From: Vibrio palustris
Lineage (GTDB): Bacteria > Pseudomonadota > Gammaproteobacteria > Enterobacterales > Vibrionaceae
Direction of reading: 5' to 3'
DNA length: 64,000 nucleotides
NCBI RefSeq assembly: GCF_024346995.1
Contig: NZ_AP024887.1
Location: 1,488,001 to 1,552,000 of the forward strand
In this document: positions 1-8,949 of the stretch, piece after piece
How the letters are laid out: every line of letters begins with the position of its first letter
How positions within the stretch are numbered: position 1 is the first letter of the stretch
The notes under the pieces: generated by a model
The model's input: only the letters and a program-made list of their open reading frames with translations
The model's database searches: none
Told to the model about the DNA's origin: nothing
Translations under genes and position numbers: made by a program

Positions 1-399
1 CATAATGCCGAATTTATCGAGCATATGGTGACCAAGTATGTGCAGTTTTCTGGAAAAAACTTCCCGCACATACTCGTGCCTTTAATGAAAGAGAAGCAGA
101 TGATGATTAATTGTCAGCGCCCTCTTGTCATCTACGAAAGCATGGAAGTTGAGTTCGAACGGCTTGATTTAATTCATCCAGAAATCGAATACACAGGCGC
201 TACTTTCGATGTGGAAGGTAAACGTGGCCTTGTTACGTTGAACTTTACCTTCAAAGAAGAGGGTATTGTGATTGGTAGAGGGGTCAAACGCATGGTAGCA
301 AGCGGCCTAAAACCTTATAATCAAGATGACATTGATAACTTAGTGACGCGCTTTAATACCCTTAAAGAAGCATTTATTTCCGAGTATTGCTCAGCATAA
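1..399 (+). CDS. Conserved protein resembling DUF3581 family, C-terminal part (5' end cut by window)
   Basis: The reading frame is open from base 1 and ends at TAA 397-399, giving about 132 residues; the start lies outside the window, and the internal ATG at 25 is only the first Met seen. The stretch with FPHILVPLMKEKQ and RPLVIYESM resembles my memory of DUF3581 proteins of gamma-proteobacteria, about 230-240 residues long with a hotdog/dehydratase-like N-terminal half that would be off the edge here. No catalytic residues can be assigned. The function is not known to me. A strong terminator follows at 419-447. The family call is from memory of the family's look, not from an alignment. Confidence 0.6.
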   Translation, partial: HNAEFIEHMVTKYVQFSGKNFPHILVPLMKEKQMMINCQRPLVIYESMEVEFERLDLIHPEIEYTGATFDVEGKRGLVTLNFTFKEEGIVIGRGVKRMVASGLKPYNQDDIDNLVTRFNTLKEAFISEYCSA

Positions 400-418
400 A
401 TAACTCACCTCTTTTAAT

Positions 419-447
419 AAAAAACGAGCCTATTTGGCTCGTTTTTT
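419..447. terminator. Bidirectional rho-independent terminator
   Basis: AAAACGAGCC and GGCTCGTTTT flank a short TATTT loop, with an A-run before and a T-run after. It ends the gene at 1-399 on the plus strand and can also serve ydiJ on the minus strand. Confidence 0.85.
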
Positions 448-467
448 ATTATCTACTCTAAGTGCAA

Positions 468-500
468 TAACAGGCCGTACTGACAAAGTACGGCCTGTTA
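468..500 (-). repeat. Perfect 13-bp inverted repeat downstream of ydiJ
   Basis: TAACAGGCCGTAC at 468-480 and its exact complement at 488-500 are separated by 7 nt. It lies 8 bp past the ydiJ stop codon. No clear T-tract follows in the ydiJ direction, so it is more likely a 3'-protecting hairpin or the first part of a double terminator with the hairpin at 419-447. Confidence 0.7.
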
Positions 501-508
501 CTCATTCA

Positions 509-3500
509 TCACGATAACCCAATACCCGCATTAAGCACTTGGAGCAGCGCCTGCAACGGATGCTTGGGTTGATAATGTTCAAAGCGTTTCACCTGACTGC
601 GACAGCTATACCCCGTCATTAAGCAACGCTCTTGTGGTAATAATGCTAAATTAGGCTTCCAGCTTAAACTGTAAATATCTGTCGACATCTGCACTTTATC
701 CGCCTCATGGCCAAATGTGCCCGCCATACCACAACAGCCTACTGGAATGGTCTCTAATTGCGCACCAAAGTGAGTAAAAATTGCTTGCCACTGTTTTTCC
801 GTATTCGGCAGTTTGGTTTTTTCTGTACAGTGCCCTAATAAATACCAAGGCCTGTTTGTCTCTGCCATCGTTAACGGGTCAAGCGCTGATAGCTGCGGTA
901 ACAACCATTCATGTACTAATAACACATCAAATTGTCCACGCTGCTCGCCAAGCATCTCTACGTATTCATCGCGATAACACAGCACCATTGCTGGGTCGAC
1001 TCCCACCAACGGAATATCAAGCTCCGCGACTTGAGTCAAAAACTCCGCCGTGTTGGTTGCGGTCGACTGAAACTTCTGCAAGAAACCTTTAACATGCTGC
1101 GCTTTACCATTGGGTTTAAAAGGGAGTAATACAGGTTTTTTACCGAGTTTTACTGCCAGTGCAATCATATCTTCGACTACATCTGCATCGTAGTATGAAG
1201 TAAATGGATCTTGAACAATAATGACGTAATGCTGCTTTTCTTCAGGTGACAGTCCCGCCAAACGCTGCATATCAAACGCCTCGAGTGGGTGGCGGCGAAT
1301 CCGTTTTGCTAATATTGGTACCGATAATAACGGAGTGTCGACATACCCTATTGTTTTCTTAGTCAGCGTTTTCACCCAGCCCTGAGACAACATATTATTG
1401 ACCACATTTGGCATACGAGCCATCGTCGGTAATAACTGTTCAATGTTAGCCACTAAGTAGTCCTTCGCTGGACGCTGGTAACGTGAGTGGTAGAGATTTA
1501 AAAACCGCGAGCGAAAGCTCGGTACGTCGACTTTGATCGGACATTGGCTGGCACACGCTTTACACGCTAAACACCCGTTCATCGCATCAAATACTTCATG
1601 AGAAAAGTCTTCTTCATGACGCTTATTGAGGCGGTGGCGTATTCGGTTAATCAATGCTTTTACGGTTGGTGTACGCTCATAGGTGTCGTGCTCTAGGCTT
1701 AATATGTCGATACCTTCGTCACTGAGCTGACGTAGCCATTCTCGTACTAACCCTGCACGCCCTTTCGGAGAGTGACGACGATCCGCTGATACCTTCATTG
1801 AGGGGCACATCGGGGAACTGGTGTCATAGTTAAAACACAAGCCATTGCCATTACATAACATCGCCTGTTTAAAACTATCACGCACTTGAACATCAATTTG
1901 GCGATCATAATAGCCACGTGTGACACTCGCCACTTTGACTAATTCTGCATCGGATTCAAGAGGGGTACAAATTTTACCTGGGTTCATTTTATTGAGTGGG
2001 TCAAACGCGCCTTTGACGCGGCGTAATTCGTGATAAAGTTCCGCCCCAAAAAAAGCTGGGCTATATTCAGAACGATAGCCTTTACCGTGCTCGCCCCACA
2101 TCAAACCACCATATTTCGCGACTAACTTCACCACTTCATCCGAGATATGTAACATGGTTTTTTCTTGCTCAGGATCGCACATATCTAAGGCTGGCCGAAC
2201 ATGTAAAACCCCGGCATCGACATGGCCAAACATACCATAAGCCAATTCATTACGATCTAATAACGCCCGAAACTCACTGATATAATCAGCTAAATTCTCT
2301 GGTGGGACACAAGTATCTTCCGTAAATGGCACTGGCTTTGCTCGTCCTTTGGCTGCGCCTAATAAACCGACCGCTTTTTTCCGCATGCCATAAATACGTT
2401 GAATACTGGCCAAATCGGTACATACTTGATAACCAATGATTCCTGCTTCACCCTTTTGCATCGTGACATCAATGCGCGCCACTAACTCAGTGACTAAATG
2501 ATCGACGGTATCTTGAGTTTGATCGGCAAATTCAACAATATTGATGCCTTGCATCTCAATGCCTGGCACATCGGTGATTAACTCTCGAACGTCATGCCAT
2601 ACAATATCTTGCTTAGCCAAATTCAACACTTTAGAGTCAACCGTTTCCACAGATAACGCTTGCGCTTCTACCATGAGAGGTGCATTACGTAACGCAGAAT
2701 CAAAGCTGTCATATTTAATCGTCACCAAGGTACGCGCTTTGGGAATCGGCGTTAGGTTCAATTTAGCTTCGGTAATGAACGCAAGCGAGCCCTCGGCTCC
2801 ACATAACACACGGGTAATATCAAAACTATTATCCGCTTCATTAATCGCATTTTTTAAATCATATCCCGTCAAAAAACGATTCAAAGGCGGAAACTTCGCA
2901 AGAATCGCCTCGCGCTGAGTGCGGCACACCTGCTCAGTCACCGTTAATGCTTGGGCAGCCAAAGAAGATTCCGCAGGGACAGTCCCACTACCATCCGTTT
3001 CTAAAATAGAGCCATCCGCAAAAATGGCCTGCAATGACAGCACATGATCGGATGTTTTGCCATATTTTAACGACCCCTGCCCCGAGGCATCGGTATTAAT
3101 CATGCCGCCAAGCGTGGCACGATTACTGGTCGAAAGATCCGGGGAGAAAAAATAACCATAAGGGCGTATTGCATCATTAAGTTGGTCTTTAATGACGCCT
3201 GCCTGTACTCTAACCCAACCTTCTTTTTCATTAATTTCAAGAATTTGGTTCATATGACGTGATAGATCAACGACCACACCTTGAGTTAAAGATTGTCCGT
3301 TTGTCCCTGTTCCACCACCGCGCGGTGAAAAAGTGATATTTGCAAATTCAGGTTTTGAGCTAACCTTTCCTATGAGCGCGACATCATCAGGCGTGCGTGG
3401 ATGAACCACTGCCTGAGGCAATTGTTGGTATACACTGTTATCAGTGGCAACAGAAAATCGGCTGGAGTATTGAGTCTCAATATCTCCTTGAAAGCCCGCA

Positions 3501-3571
3501 GCGTCCAATTCATTCAGGTAATGAAGTACGCTCGGGTCTATATCTGAGTGGTGGTGAAGTCTTGGTAACAT
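509..3571 (-). CDS. ydiJ: YdiJ-type FAD-linked D-2-hydroxyglutarate dehydrogenase / Fe-S oxidoreductase
   Basis: This 1020-residue protein matches the length of E. coli YdiJ (about 1018). The N-terminal part is a PCMH-type FAD-binding domain (PRTPDDVALI, then SPRGGGTGTNGQSL and GSLAFITEAKLNL), followed by a FAD-oxidase C-terminal domain. After about residue 570 come cysteine-rich segments, including CLACKACASQCPIKVDVP, a 4Fe-4S motif, and a C-terminal CCG-type motif GCCGMAGTFGHE. Family knowledge: YdiJ oxidises D-2-hydroxyglutarate and passes electrons on through its Fe-S centres. The gene stands alone on the minus strand, with its promoter in the 209-bp gap shared with the divergent gene at 3781. 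Function within this broad family is inferred from full-length architecture. Confidence 0.92.
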   Translation of the reverse strand: MLPRLHHHSDIDPSVLHYLNELDAAGFQGDIETQYSSRFSVATDNSVYQQLPQAVVHPRTPDDVALIGKVSSKPEFANITFSPRGGGTGTNGQSLTQGVVVDLSRHMNQILEINEKEGWVRVQAGVIKDQLNDAIRPYGYFFSPDLSTSNRATLGGMINTDASGQGSLKYGKTSDHVLSLQAIFADGSILETDGSGTVPAESSLAAQALTVTEQVCRTQREAILAKFPPLNRFLTGYDLKNAINEADNSFDITRVLCGAEGSLAFITEAKLNLTPIPKARTLVTIKYDSFDSALRNAPLMVEAQALSVETVDSKVLNLAKQDIVWHDVRELITDVPGIEMQGINIVEFADQTQDTVDHLVTELVARIDVTMQKGEAGIIGYQVCTDLASIQRIYGMRKKAVGLLGAAKGRAKPVPFTEDTCVPPENLADYISEFRALLDRNELAYGMFGHVDAGVLHVRPALDMCDPEQEKTMLHISDEVVKLVAKYGGLMWGEHGKGYRSEYSPAFFGAELYHELRRVKGAFDPLNKMNPGKICTPLESDAELVKVASVTRGYYDRQIDVQVRDSFKQAMLCNGNGLCFNYDTSSPMCPSMKVSADRRHSPKGRAGLVREWLRQLSDEGIDILSLEHDTYERTPTVKALINRIRHRLNKRHEEDFSHEVFDAMNGCLACKACASQCPIKVDVPSFRSRFLNLYHSRYQRPAKDYLVANIEQLLPTMARMPNVVNNMLSQGWVKTLTKKTIGYVDTPLLSVPILAKRIRRHPLEAFDMQRLAGLSPEEKQHYVIIVQDPFTSYYDADVVEDMIALAVKLGKKPVLLPFKPNGKAQHVKGFLQKFQSTATNTAEFLTQVAELDIPLVGVDPAMVLCYRDEYVEMLGEQRGQFDVLLVHEWLLPQLSALDPLTMAETNRPWYLLGHCTEKTKLPNTEKQWQAIFTHFGAQLETIPVGCCGMAGTFGHEADKVQMSTDIYSLSWKPNLALLPQERCLMTGYSCRSQVKRFEHYQPKHPLQALLQVLNAGIGLS

Positions 3572-3780
3572 GTGCTTCCTGCCCCTACGTCTACTGACTC
3601 ATTCAGTGGTAGGACTGAGTTAATTTTAAAATTAATCTTTGAGTTAAGTCACTTTACAACATTTAAAAAGGTGTTCAAAACAGAATCTGAGTGACAGAAT
3701 GCATAGTAGCAAAAAATACTATGAAACAAGATGTTGTCTACTTTCAATTTTCATCATAAATCGGATTACGGGTTACCATA

Positions 3781-4464
3781 ATGAGAAAAAACAAAACCAT
3801 TACCACGGAAGATATTTTATTGAAGCTTTGCCAATCGGTTTCTACGGTTCTTAGCTCTGCGACGAATGAAACCGTCAACTATTCGGCAATGGTACAAAAA
3901 ATCACAAAAACGTCGTTAAAACCTGACTTTGGCTGTTTTGTTCTGTTTGATGGCGGTTTTTCAGGATTAGTTGTGATTAACTTTACTGCCAAAGCGGCAT
4001 TAGAACTGTATTCAAGCTACATGAAAAATATGGGGATTCCGGAAGACGAACTGGCTCTATTACATACTTCAGATGAAGTGGGTGATGTTCTCGGTGAACT
4101 AATGAACCAACTGGTCGGCGATTTTACCAATAAAGTTCGTAAAGAATTACAGACCAATATTACCCAAAACCAACCGAAAATGTTGTGCTTAAATAAACAA
4201 GTTAATTTATCAGTTGATACCAATTTAGATCGCCCACAGGCGAGACGAGTCACTTTTTCCACCCAACGAAACAATATCTTTTATCTGGAATTGGCGATGG
4301 ATAAAACCGAATTCATTCAATTAGAAGACTTTGAAATTCAACAAGACGAGAGTCCTGACGACATTTTAGCGGCAACCCAAGAAACGATGGCAAAAAATAA
4401 AGCGGCTCAAAAAGAAGCGGTTGATGATTTGAATTCTGATTTATTGGATGAATTAGGCATTTAA
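3781..4464 (+). CDS. DUF3334 family, CheC/CheX-like protein with intact phosphatase signature
   Basis: This 227-residue soluble protein resembles DUF3334 proteins found in vibrios. Residues about 40-175 look like a CheC/CheX fold. I see the CheC-CheX-FliY phosphatase signature exactly: D102-x3-E106-x2-N109 followed by x22 and P132. Family knowledge: these residues attack the phospho-aspartate of CheY-type receiver domains. The C-terminal tail (after about 185) is acidic and low-complexity, ending in DLNSDLLDELGI, possibly a docking peptide. No chemotaxis genes lie nearby, so the partner response regulator is unknown. The ATG start has no strong ribosome-binding site. The phosphatase role is inference; the fold could instead be regulatory only. 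Confidence 0.7.
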   Translation: MRKNKTITTEDILLKLCQSVSTVLSSATNETVNYSAMVQKITKTSLKPDFGCFVLFDGGFSGLVVINFTAKAALELYSSYMKNMGIPEDELALLHTSDEVGDVLGELMNQLVGDFTNKVRKELQTNITQNQPKMLCLNKQVNLSVDTNLDRPQARRVTFSTQRNNIFYLELAMDKTEFIQLEDFEIQQDESPDDILAATQETMAKNKAAQKEAVDDLNSDLLDELGI

Positions 4465-4582
4465 TTTCCAACACTCTCTGGCTGCTTGACCATCAAGCGG
4501 CCTGATGCTCTTTATATTTTTGTCTAAAAACGGTAAAATACCGCACTTTTCCGACCGCCTAAGAATCGTTTTTAGCAAGCCT

Positions 4583-5281
4583 ATGGATAAACAAAAAGCA
4601 CTTAAAAGAATCGCCAAATGTCTTGAATTGGGTAATTCTGCCAATGTAAACGAAGCTGCGAATGCCATTAAAATGGCGCATAGCTTGATGTTAAAGTATG
4701 GATTGGATAAAGATGACATCGAATTTATTAGAATGGGTAAGACCCAATCGACGCATCTGTTACCGACCAACATATCATCTAGTATTTTGCGTATCATTCG
4801 CGGTATTAATACCAAGTTTGGCGTAGAAGCGGTACTGCTCAACCATAAAGGGTTGAAACGTTGTGAATTTATTGGAGAAGCCGATCGTGCAATTTTTGCA
4901 GCGTTTGCGTTTGATATTGTTTATCGTGAATTGAATGAGCAAACTGGACAATTTCGTAATAGCTTTTCAGGTTCAGGAACCTCAACCAACGAAGTGACGC
5001 GTCGTGTTAACTCGTTTATTTCTGGCTGGATTGAAGGAGCGCTGGAGAAGCTGCCTGAAATAACACCAGACGAAGAATCGGCGAATAAAATCAACAACTA
5101 TATTGATAAAGAGTTCGAAAATATCGATCGTGAAACATTTAAAAAACAAATGAGCGAAGCGATTAAAAACCTGACTGATGATTATGAAGTCGGCTTGAAA
5201 AAAGGCCGCCGTTTATCGGTAAATCGTGCCGTTGATGGCGCACAAAAACCAAAAATGCTCAAACGTCATACTTCTTCATAA
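4583..5281 (+). CDS. DUF2786 domain protein
   Basis: I chose ATG 4583 because the DUF2786 domain begins at once (MDKQKALKRIAKCLELGNSA, then NEAANAIKMAHSLMLKYGL), whereas the upstream in-frame ATG at 4505 would add 26 residues unlike the family and overlap the end region of the previous gene. The product is 232 residues. The N-terminal 40 residues form the DUF2786 helical hairpin; the middle part (about 60-150) has GAxxxFGVE and a long helix, and the C-terminus is basic. Members occur in bacteria and phages; the molecular role is not known to me. No signal peptide or membrane segment is visible. It follows the DUF3334 gene by 118 bp without a clear terminator between them. Confidence 0.75.
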   Translation: MDKQKALKRIAKCLELGNSANVNEAANAIKMAHSLMLKYGLDKDDIEFIRMGKTQSTHLLPTNISSSILRIIRGINTKFGVEAVLLNHKGLKRCEFIGEADRAIFAAFAFDIVYRELNEQTGQFRNSFSGSGTSTNEVTRRVNSFISGWIEGALEKLPEITPDEESANKINNYIDKEFENIDRETFKKQMSEAIKNLTDDYEVGLKKGRRLSVNRAVDGAQKPKMLKRHTSS

Positions 5282-5411
5282 AAAAACGCCATTGTTCCCC
5301 TAACATTATGGCATTACGTAGTAAGACCCTCTATCCTTATTAGCTCTGTGGCGTAATTTTCGCCACTCTAGCTTTACATCGATAATTAAGTCTCTTTTTC
5401 AGGAAGAAACC

Positions 5412-5429
5412 ATGGTGAATCCGTGCTGA
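5412..5429 (+). other. Five-codon minigene overlapping the start of the Sel1/J-domain gene
   Basis: A good Shine-Dalgarno (AGGAAG, 5401-5406) is correctly spaced for ATG 5412, but that frame reads only Met-Val-Asn-Pro-Cys before TGA 5427-5429. The GTG at 5423, the start of the long downstream gene, overlaps this stop region in another frame. Ribosomes ending the minigene could reinitiate at GTG 5423. This may be translational coupling, or simply a coincidence. Confidence 0.35.
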
Positions 5430-6475
5430 AACCTTTCATCATCGTCAGTGTATTATTGTCTTTTTCAGTATATGCTACTGATATTTCAATACTTAAAAGT
5501 CAAGCGCAAGCGAATAATGTGCAAGCCCAATATGCGCTGGCATTAGCGTATCAACAAGGCGATAACACCACAAAAGATTTGACTCAAGCGCTGGTTTGGT
5601 TTGAAAAAGCCGCCCAACAAGGCGATACCAACGCCATGCAGCAAGTAGTGAATGCTTACGAAAAGGGAAAGGGGACCGACAAAAACCCACAGCAAGTGCG
5701 CTATTGGCTAACCCTATTGGCGTTAAAAGGGGCAACACACGCACCGTTACAATTGGGGGACTACTACGCCAGTCTTAAAACCGAACGCCTACCGGCGAGT
5801 GCTTTCGCTGAACTTTGGTATAAAATTGCTAGCATTCACGATCCGCAAGCCGAAGAAAAGTACACTCACATTCTCCAAGAAAAATTCAATCAGCAACGTG
5901 CTCGCCAAGTCGCTTCCATCAATCAACTCGAGCAAGCAGTATCGCAATCTCCCTCATCAGCTGAGCCTGAGACGATCTCACCAGAACCTCAACCACAAGC
6001 AAACTCTGGCTACGTTTCGAATAGCAACTTATTGATGGCACTATTCATCGTATTTTTAATGGTATTACTTTGGTTAACTCGTATTAAACGTTTAAAAAAA
6101 CAAGGGTTAAACCAACAAGCCAAACAACGTCAATACGAGCAAGACCAGCAACTGCTATTACAATCAAAAACGATTAAACAACAAAAACAGCAGTTGAAAC
6201 GTTTATTCAATCAATTACAACAGTTACAAAAAAGTCATAAAGTGCTGCAACAACAAGCACACGTTCCCTCAACGCCACCAGAACCAACCAATCAAACGAT
6301 GTCGGTAGCGTGCGCTTTACTCGGTTACACACCAGACACCTTACCTGATAATAAAACCATCAAGGTGCGTTATAAGCAACTGTGTAAAATTTATCATCCC
6401 GATATGAAAGGCAGTGATGATGAGATGAAACGTCTTAATAAGGCGGTCAAATACGTACTGGCACAGCGTCGTTAA
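5423..6475 (+). CDS. Membrane protein with periplasmic Sel1 repeats and cytoplasmic J domain
   Basis: This 350-residue protein starts at GTG 5423, the only start that leaves a complete signal-like segment (residues 1-18, ending SVYA). Residues about 30-140 carry Sel1/TPR-like helical repeats (AQYALALAYQQGD, ALVWFEKAAQQGDTNA). A proline-rich linker leads to one membrane segment at about 202-219, then the basic stop RIKRLKK and a glutamine-rich coiled coil at 221-280. Residues 293-350 are a C-terminal J domain with the HPD triad at 325-327, the motif that stimulates DnaK ATPase. Topology is therefore periplasmic repeats and cytoplasmic J domain. It looks like a DnaK co-chaperone tethered at the inner membrane; clients are unknown. 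Confidence 0.75.
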   Translation: MLKPFIIVSVLLSFSVYATDISILKSQAQANNVQAQYALALAYQQGDNTTKDLTQALVWFEKAAQQGDTNAMQQVVNAYEKGKGTDKNPQQVRYWLTLLALKGATHAPLQLGDYYASLKTERLPASAFAELWYKIASIHDPQAEEKYTHILQEKFNQQRARQVASINQLEQAVSQSPSSAEPETISPEPQPQANSGYVSNSNLLMALFIVFLMVLLWLTRIKRLKKQGLNQQAKQRQYEQDQQLLLQSKTIKQQKQQLKRLFNQLQQLQKSHKVLQQQAHVPSTPPEPTNQTMSVACALLGYTPDTLPDNKTIKVRYKQLCKIYHPDMKGSDDEMKRLNKAVKYVLAQRR

Positions 6476-6656
6476 GTCTTTAACTACGTTTAATCACTCC
6501 CCTTATCTTCTATATATACCTGATAGCAATGGCAACGTTTTGTTCCTGGAACTGTCACGCCGACCTCTCTTATCCCCTCTCATTCTTACCAATGTACTTT
6601 CACCTTTATGATCAAAAAACCAACAAAAAATACTTGATCATGGCAACGAAACACAC

Positions 6657-6676
6657 TACTGTTTATACATACAGTA
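6657..6676 (+). promoter_or_regulatory. LexA (SOS) box upstream of sulA
   Basis: TACTGTTTATACATACAGTA is a near-perfect copy of the E. coli SOS box, with both TACTGT/ACAGTA half sites intact. It lies 19 bp before the sulA ATG, in the likely promoter or start region, so LexA binding should block transcription until DNA damage. Confidence 0.9.
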
Positions 6677-6695
6677 TGTATAGGGAAACAGTATT

Positions 6696-7088
6696 ATGCT
6701 TTATTCAAATGACGCAACAACCGATTTTTTTCAACCTCGTTTTGGCACGTCTAAGCGCTCATCCGTTCACGTATCATCAATGATGCAACGTTTAGCGCAA
6801 CTATCTAACCAACGCCAATGGATTTTATTTACCGGAGAGTGCCCACGTCCTCAAGTGAGTGAACTGAGTACGTATCAAGTCGACTTCCATAAAGTCATTC
6901 ATATGAAACCTTCACAACGTCATAATGAAGTCGACATTGTACTGCAAGCCATTCGTCGTGGCACAGCCAGCGCTATCGTCGCGTCACACCGTATTCCGGC
7001 TCACCTACGCCAATCATTAATTACCACAGGTCAGCAACATCATTGTGAAGTATTTTTTGTCGCTCAACATCCCTCCGTGCTTCATTAA
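6696..7088 (+). CDS. sulA: SulA-type SOS cell division inhibitor
   Basis: The product is 130 residues, small and soluble. Residues about 28-105 resemble SulA: MMQRLAQLSNQRQWILFTGECPRP is followed by a VDFHKVIHMKPS stretch and VDIVLQAIRRGTASAIVASHRI, equivalent to the E. coli region that pairs with FtsZ. Family knowledge: SulA binds FtsZ and stops Z-ring assembly during DNA damage. A good ribosome site (AGGG, 6682-6685) serves ATG 6696. The consensus LexA box just upstream strongly supports the assignment, since sequence identity to enterobacterial SulA is low. It stands as a single gene between two promoters. Confidence 0.85.
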   Translation: MLYSNDATTDFFQPRFGTSKRSSVHVSSMMQRLAQLSNQRQWILFTGECPRPQVSELSTYQVDFHKVIHMKPSQRHNEVDIVLQAIRRGTASAIVASHRIPAHLRQSLITTGQQHHCEVFFVAQHPSVLH

Positions 7089-7214
7089 GGCCATACCCCG
7101 GACAACTAACGTCAGTCACTATGATGGTAATAAACCAGAGTTATAAAACGTATTGGGTATGACGAACATATAACAACGCGTGAATGGCTCGAATTGATTG
7201 AAATAGACACAAAG

Positions 7215-7232
7215 AAAGCAAACGTTTGCTTT
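7215..7232. promoter_or_regulatory. PurR operator upstream of purC
   Basis: AAAGCAAACGTTTGCTTT is a perfect 18-bp palindrome that contains the PurR core GCAAACGTTTGC. It lies 110 bp before purC, so purine-dependent repression by PurR is the natural reading. Confidence 0.88.
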
Positions 7233-7342
7233 TTCTCTGGAAGCCTTATGTGATTCTGGTATCATGAGCGTATTAAACCTCGAATTACCTTAGTAATCGA
7301 TAGTTTCGATTTTACCGTATTACACAAGATAGGAATGTCTTA

Positions 7343-8449
7343 ATGAGCCTTGCTGATCAAGTTCTTGCCGTCAATGACGACCTCCCGATTCGTACTAACC
7401 ATCCTGTACACAGCGGTAAAGTTCGCTCTGTATACTGGTTAACAGAAGAAGACAGCCAACGTCTTATTCAAGAAAAAGGCTACGATATTGCGCCAACTTC
7501 TCCGCTTGCTATCATGGTCATCAGCGATCGAATTTCAGCATTTGATTGTGTTTGGCATGCCGAAGGTGGGCTAAATGGTGTTCCAGGTAAAGGTGCCGCA
7601 TTAAATGCCATTTCAAATCATTGGTTTGAACTTTTCAAACAAAATGGTTTGGCTGATAGCCATATCGTTGATATCCCTCACCCATTTGTTTGGATTGTCC
7701 AACAGGCGAAACCTGTAAAAGTGGAAGCGATTTGTCGTCAATACATTACGGGCTCAATGTGGCGTGCCTATGAAAAAGGTGAGCGCTTATTCTGCGGTAT
7801 CGAGCTACCGGATGGTTTACAAAAAGATTCACGTTTGGATGATATTTTAATTACACCTTCAACTAAAGGTATTTTGCGCGGCATTCCTGGCGTACCAGAA
7901 GCCGATGATGTCAATATTACCCGCCATGACCTCGATGCGAACTACCAAGCATTTAACTTTACACAAGCAAGCGACATTGATGTGTACGAAACACTGCTAA
8001 AACAAGGTTTTCATGTTATTAGTGAAGCGCTTGCTAACATTGATCAGTTATTTGTCGATACCAAATTTGAATTTGGTTACGTCACGGACGCCCAAGGCGT
8101 AGAAAAGCTGATTTATATGGATGAAGTGGGAACGCCAGATTCCTCACGTATATGGGATGGACAGGCTTATACACGAGGCGAAATAATTGAAAACTCTAAA
8201 GAAGGCTTTCGTCAGTTTTTATTAAATTATTTCCCAGATCCCGATATTCTACTGAATAAAGAGCGTATGAAAGAACGCGAGGCTTTGGCACGCGATAACG
8301 CACTTCCTCATGATGCTTTGATGGATATTTCTCGCACTTATACAGGGATCGCTGAAAAAATCATCGGTAAGCCAGTCCCTCTCAGCACCAATCCTAAGCA
8401 AGAAATCATCGACATTTTAGATAAACAATACCAGCTAATCGCACGCTAG
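7343..8449 (+). CDS. purC: Phosphoribosylaminoimidazole-succinocarboxamide (SAICAR) synthase
   Basis: This 368-residue protein belongs to the long PurC type found in vibrios, rather than the roughly 237-residue E. coli type. It joins CAIR and aspartate with ATP in de novo purine synthesis. SAICAR signatures are visible: [11 protein letters not shown] near the N-terminus, [13 protein letters not shown], the [17 protein letters not shown] segment, and the ATP/metal-site stretch [11 protein letters not shown] with [12 protein letters not shown] ribosome site (AGGAATG) precedes ATG 7343. It is a single-gene unit with a PurR operator upstream and a hairpin terminator after it. Confidence 0.95.
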   Translation: MSLADQVLAVNDDLPIRTNHPVHSGKVRSVYWLTEEDSQRLIQEKGYDIAPTSPLAIMVISDRISAFDCVWHAEGGLNGVPGKGAALNAISNHWFELFKQNGLADSHIVDIPHPFVWIVQQAKPVKVEAICRQYITGSMWRAYEKGERLFCGIELPDGLQKDSRLDDILITPSTKGILRGIPGVPEADDVNITRHDLDANYQAFNFTQASDIDVYETLLKQGFHVISEALANIDQLFVDTKFEFGYVTDAQGVEKLIYMDEVGTPDSSRIWDGQAYTRGEIIENSKEGFRQFLLNYFPDPDILLNKERMKEREALARDNALPHDALMDISRTYTGIAEKIIGKPVPLSTNPKQEIIDILDKQYQLIAR

Positions 8450-8496
8450 TAGTCACTCATCACCGGTATGTTAATGGGTGTGTCGTCAAACAAATA

Positions 8497-8521
8497 GAAA
8501 GAGACACGTTGTGTCTCTTTC
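8497..8521 (+). terminator. Hairpin downstream of purC
   Basis: GAAAGAGACAC and GTGTCTCTTTC form an 11-bp stem with a GTT loop, 48 bp after the purC stop. The T-run is short (CTTTC within the stem), so termination may be partial. Confidence 0.65.
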
Positions 8522-8949
8522 ATCACATTAAATCAACGTCATATTTTGTGCGAGCGATTCGCCAAACACTCGTCGCGCTAAAACATGCAGATACCTTATT
8601 TTACTTATCTGTAGCATAGCGCTACTCGCTGCTACCTCGTTGATGACACGTTTCCTTGCATCACTCTATACAGCAATACCATCTATTCAATAGACCTATT
8701 GGCACGACAAGAAAACGCTTGGCTATATAATATAGGGACTACCTAACCCCAACGACACAATGCATGTTTTTCTACTACCGTTACACTCGTGATTTTCTTA
8801 CAAGCAACACATAGAGAGCTCTATCCTTCATCAAAACCGTGAATATGACGATAGTTCAAAGAGTTTATAAAAAGTTGTGACCAAGAAATTTGCCTTAATT
8901 ACCTGAAAAGTGTTTAATTATTACAATGAATCAATATTGAGTTTTATCC
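8522..8949 (+). promoter_or_regulatory. Non-coding gap before galR
   Basis: These 428 bp carry no convincing coding frame. A TATAAT hexamer at 8726-8731 is a possible -10 element, but the -35 region is weak. No GalR operator resembling those upstream of galT was seen, so autoregulation by GalR is not supported here. Confidence 0.3.

Noticed and set aside
2541..2918. Antisense frame of 125 codons inside ydiJ
   Set aside because: It lies fully within a well-supported gene and shows no domain; a shadow of ydiJ codon usage. The same holds for other frames opposite or inside galT, trpE, trpH, fdhA and cpoB.
6529..6783. 84-codon frame upstream of and overlapping sulA
   Set aside because: It runs across the LexA box and the sulA start in another frame, with no ribosome site.
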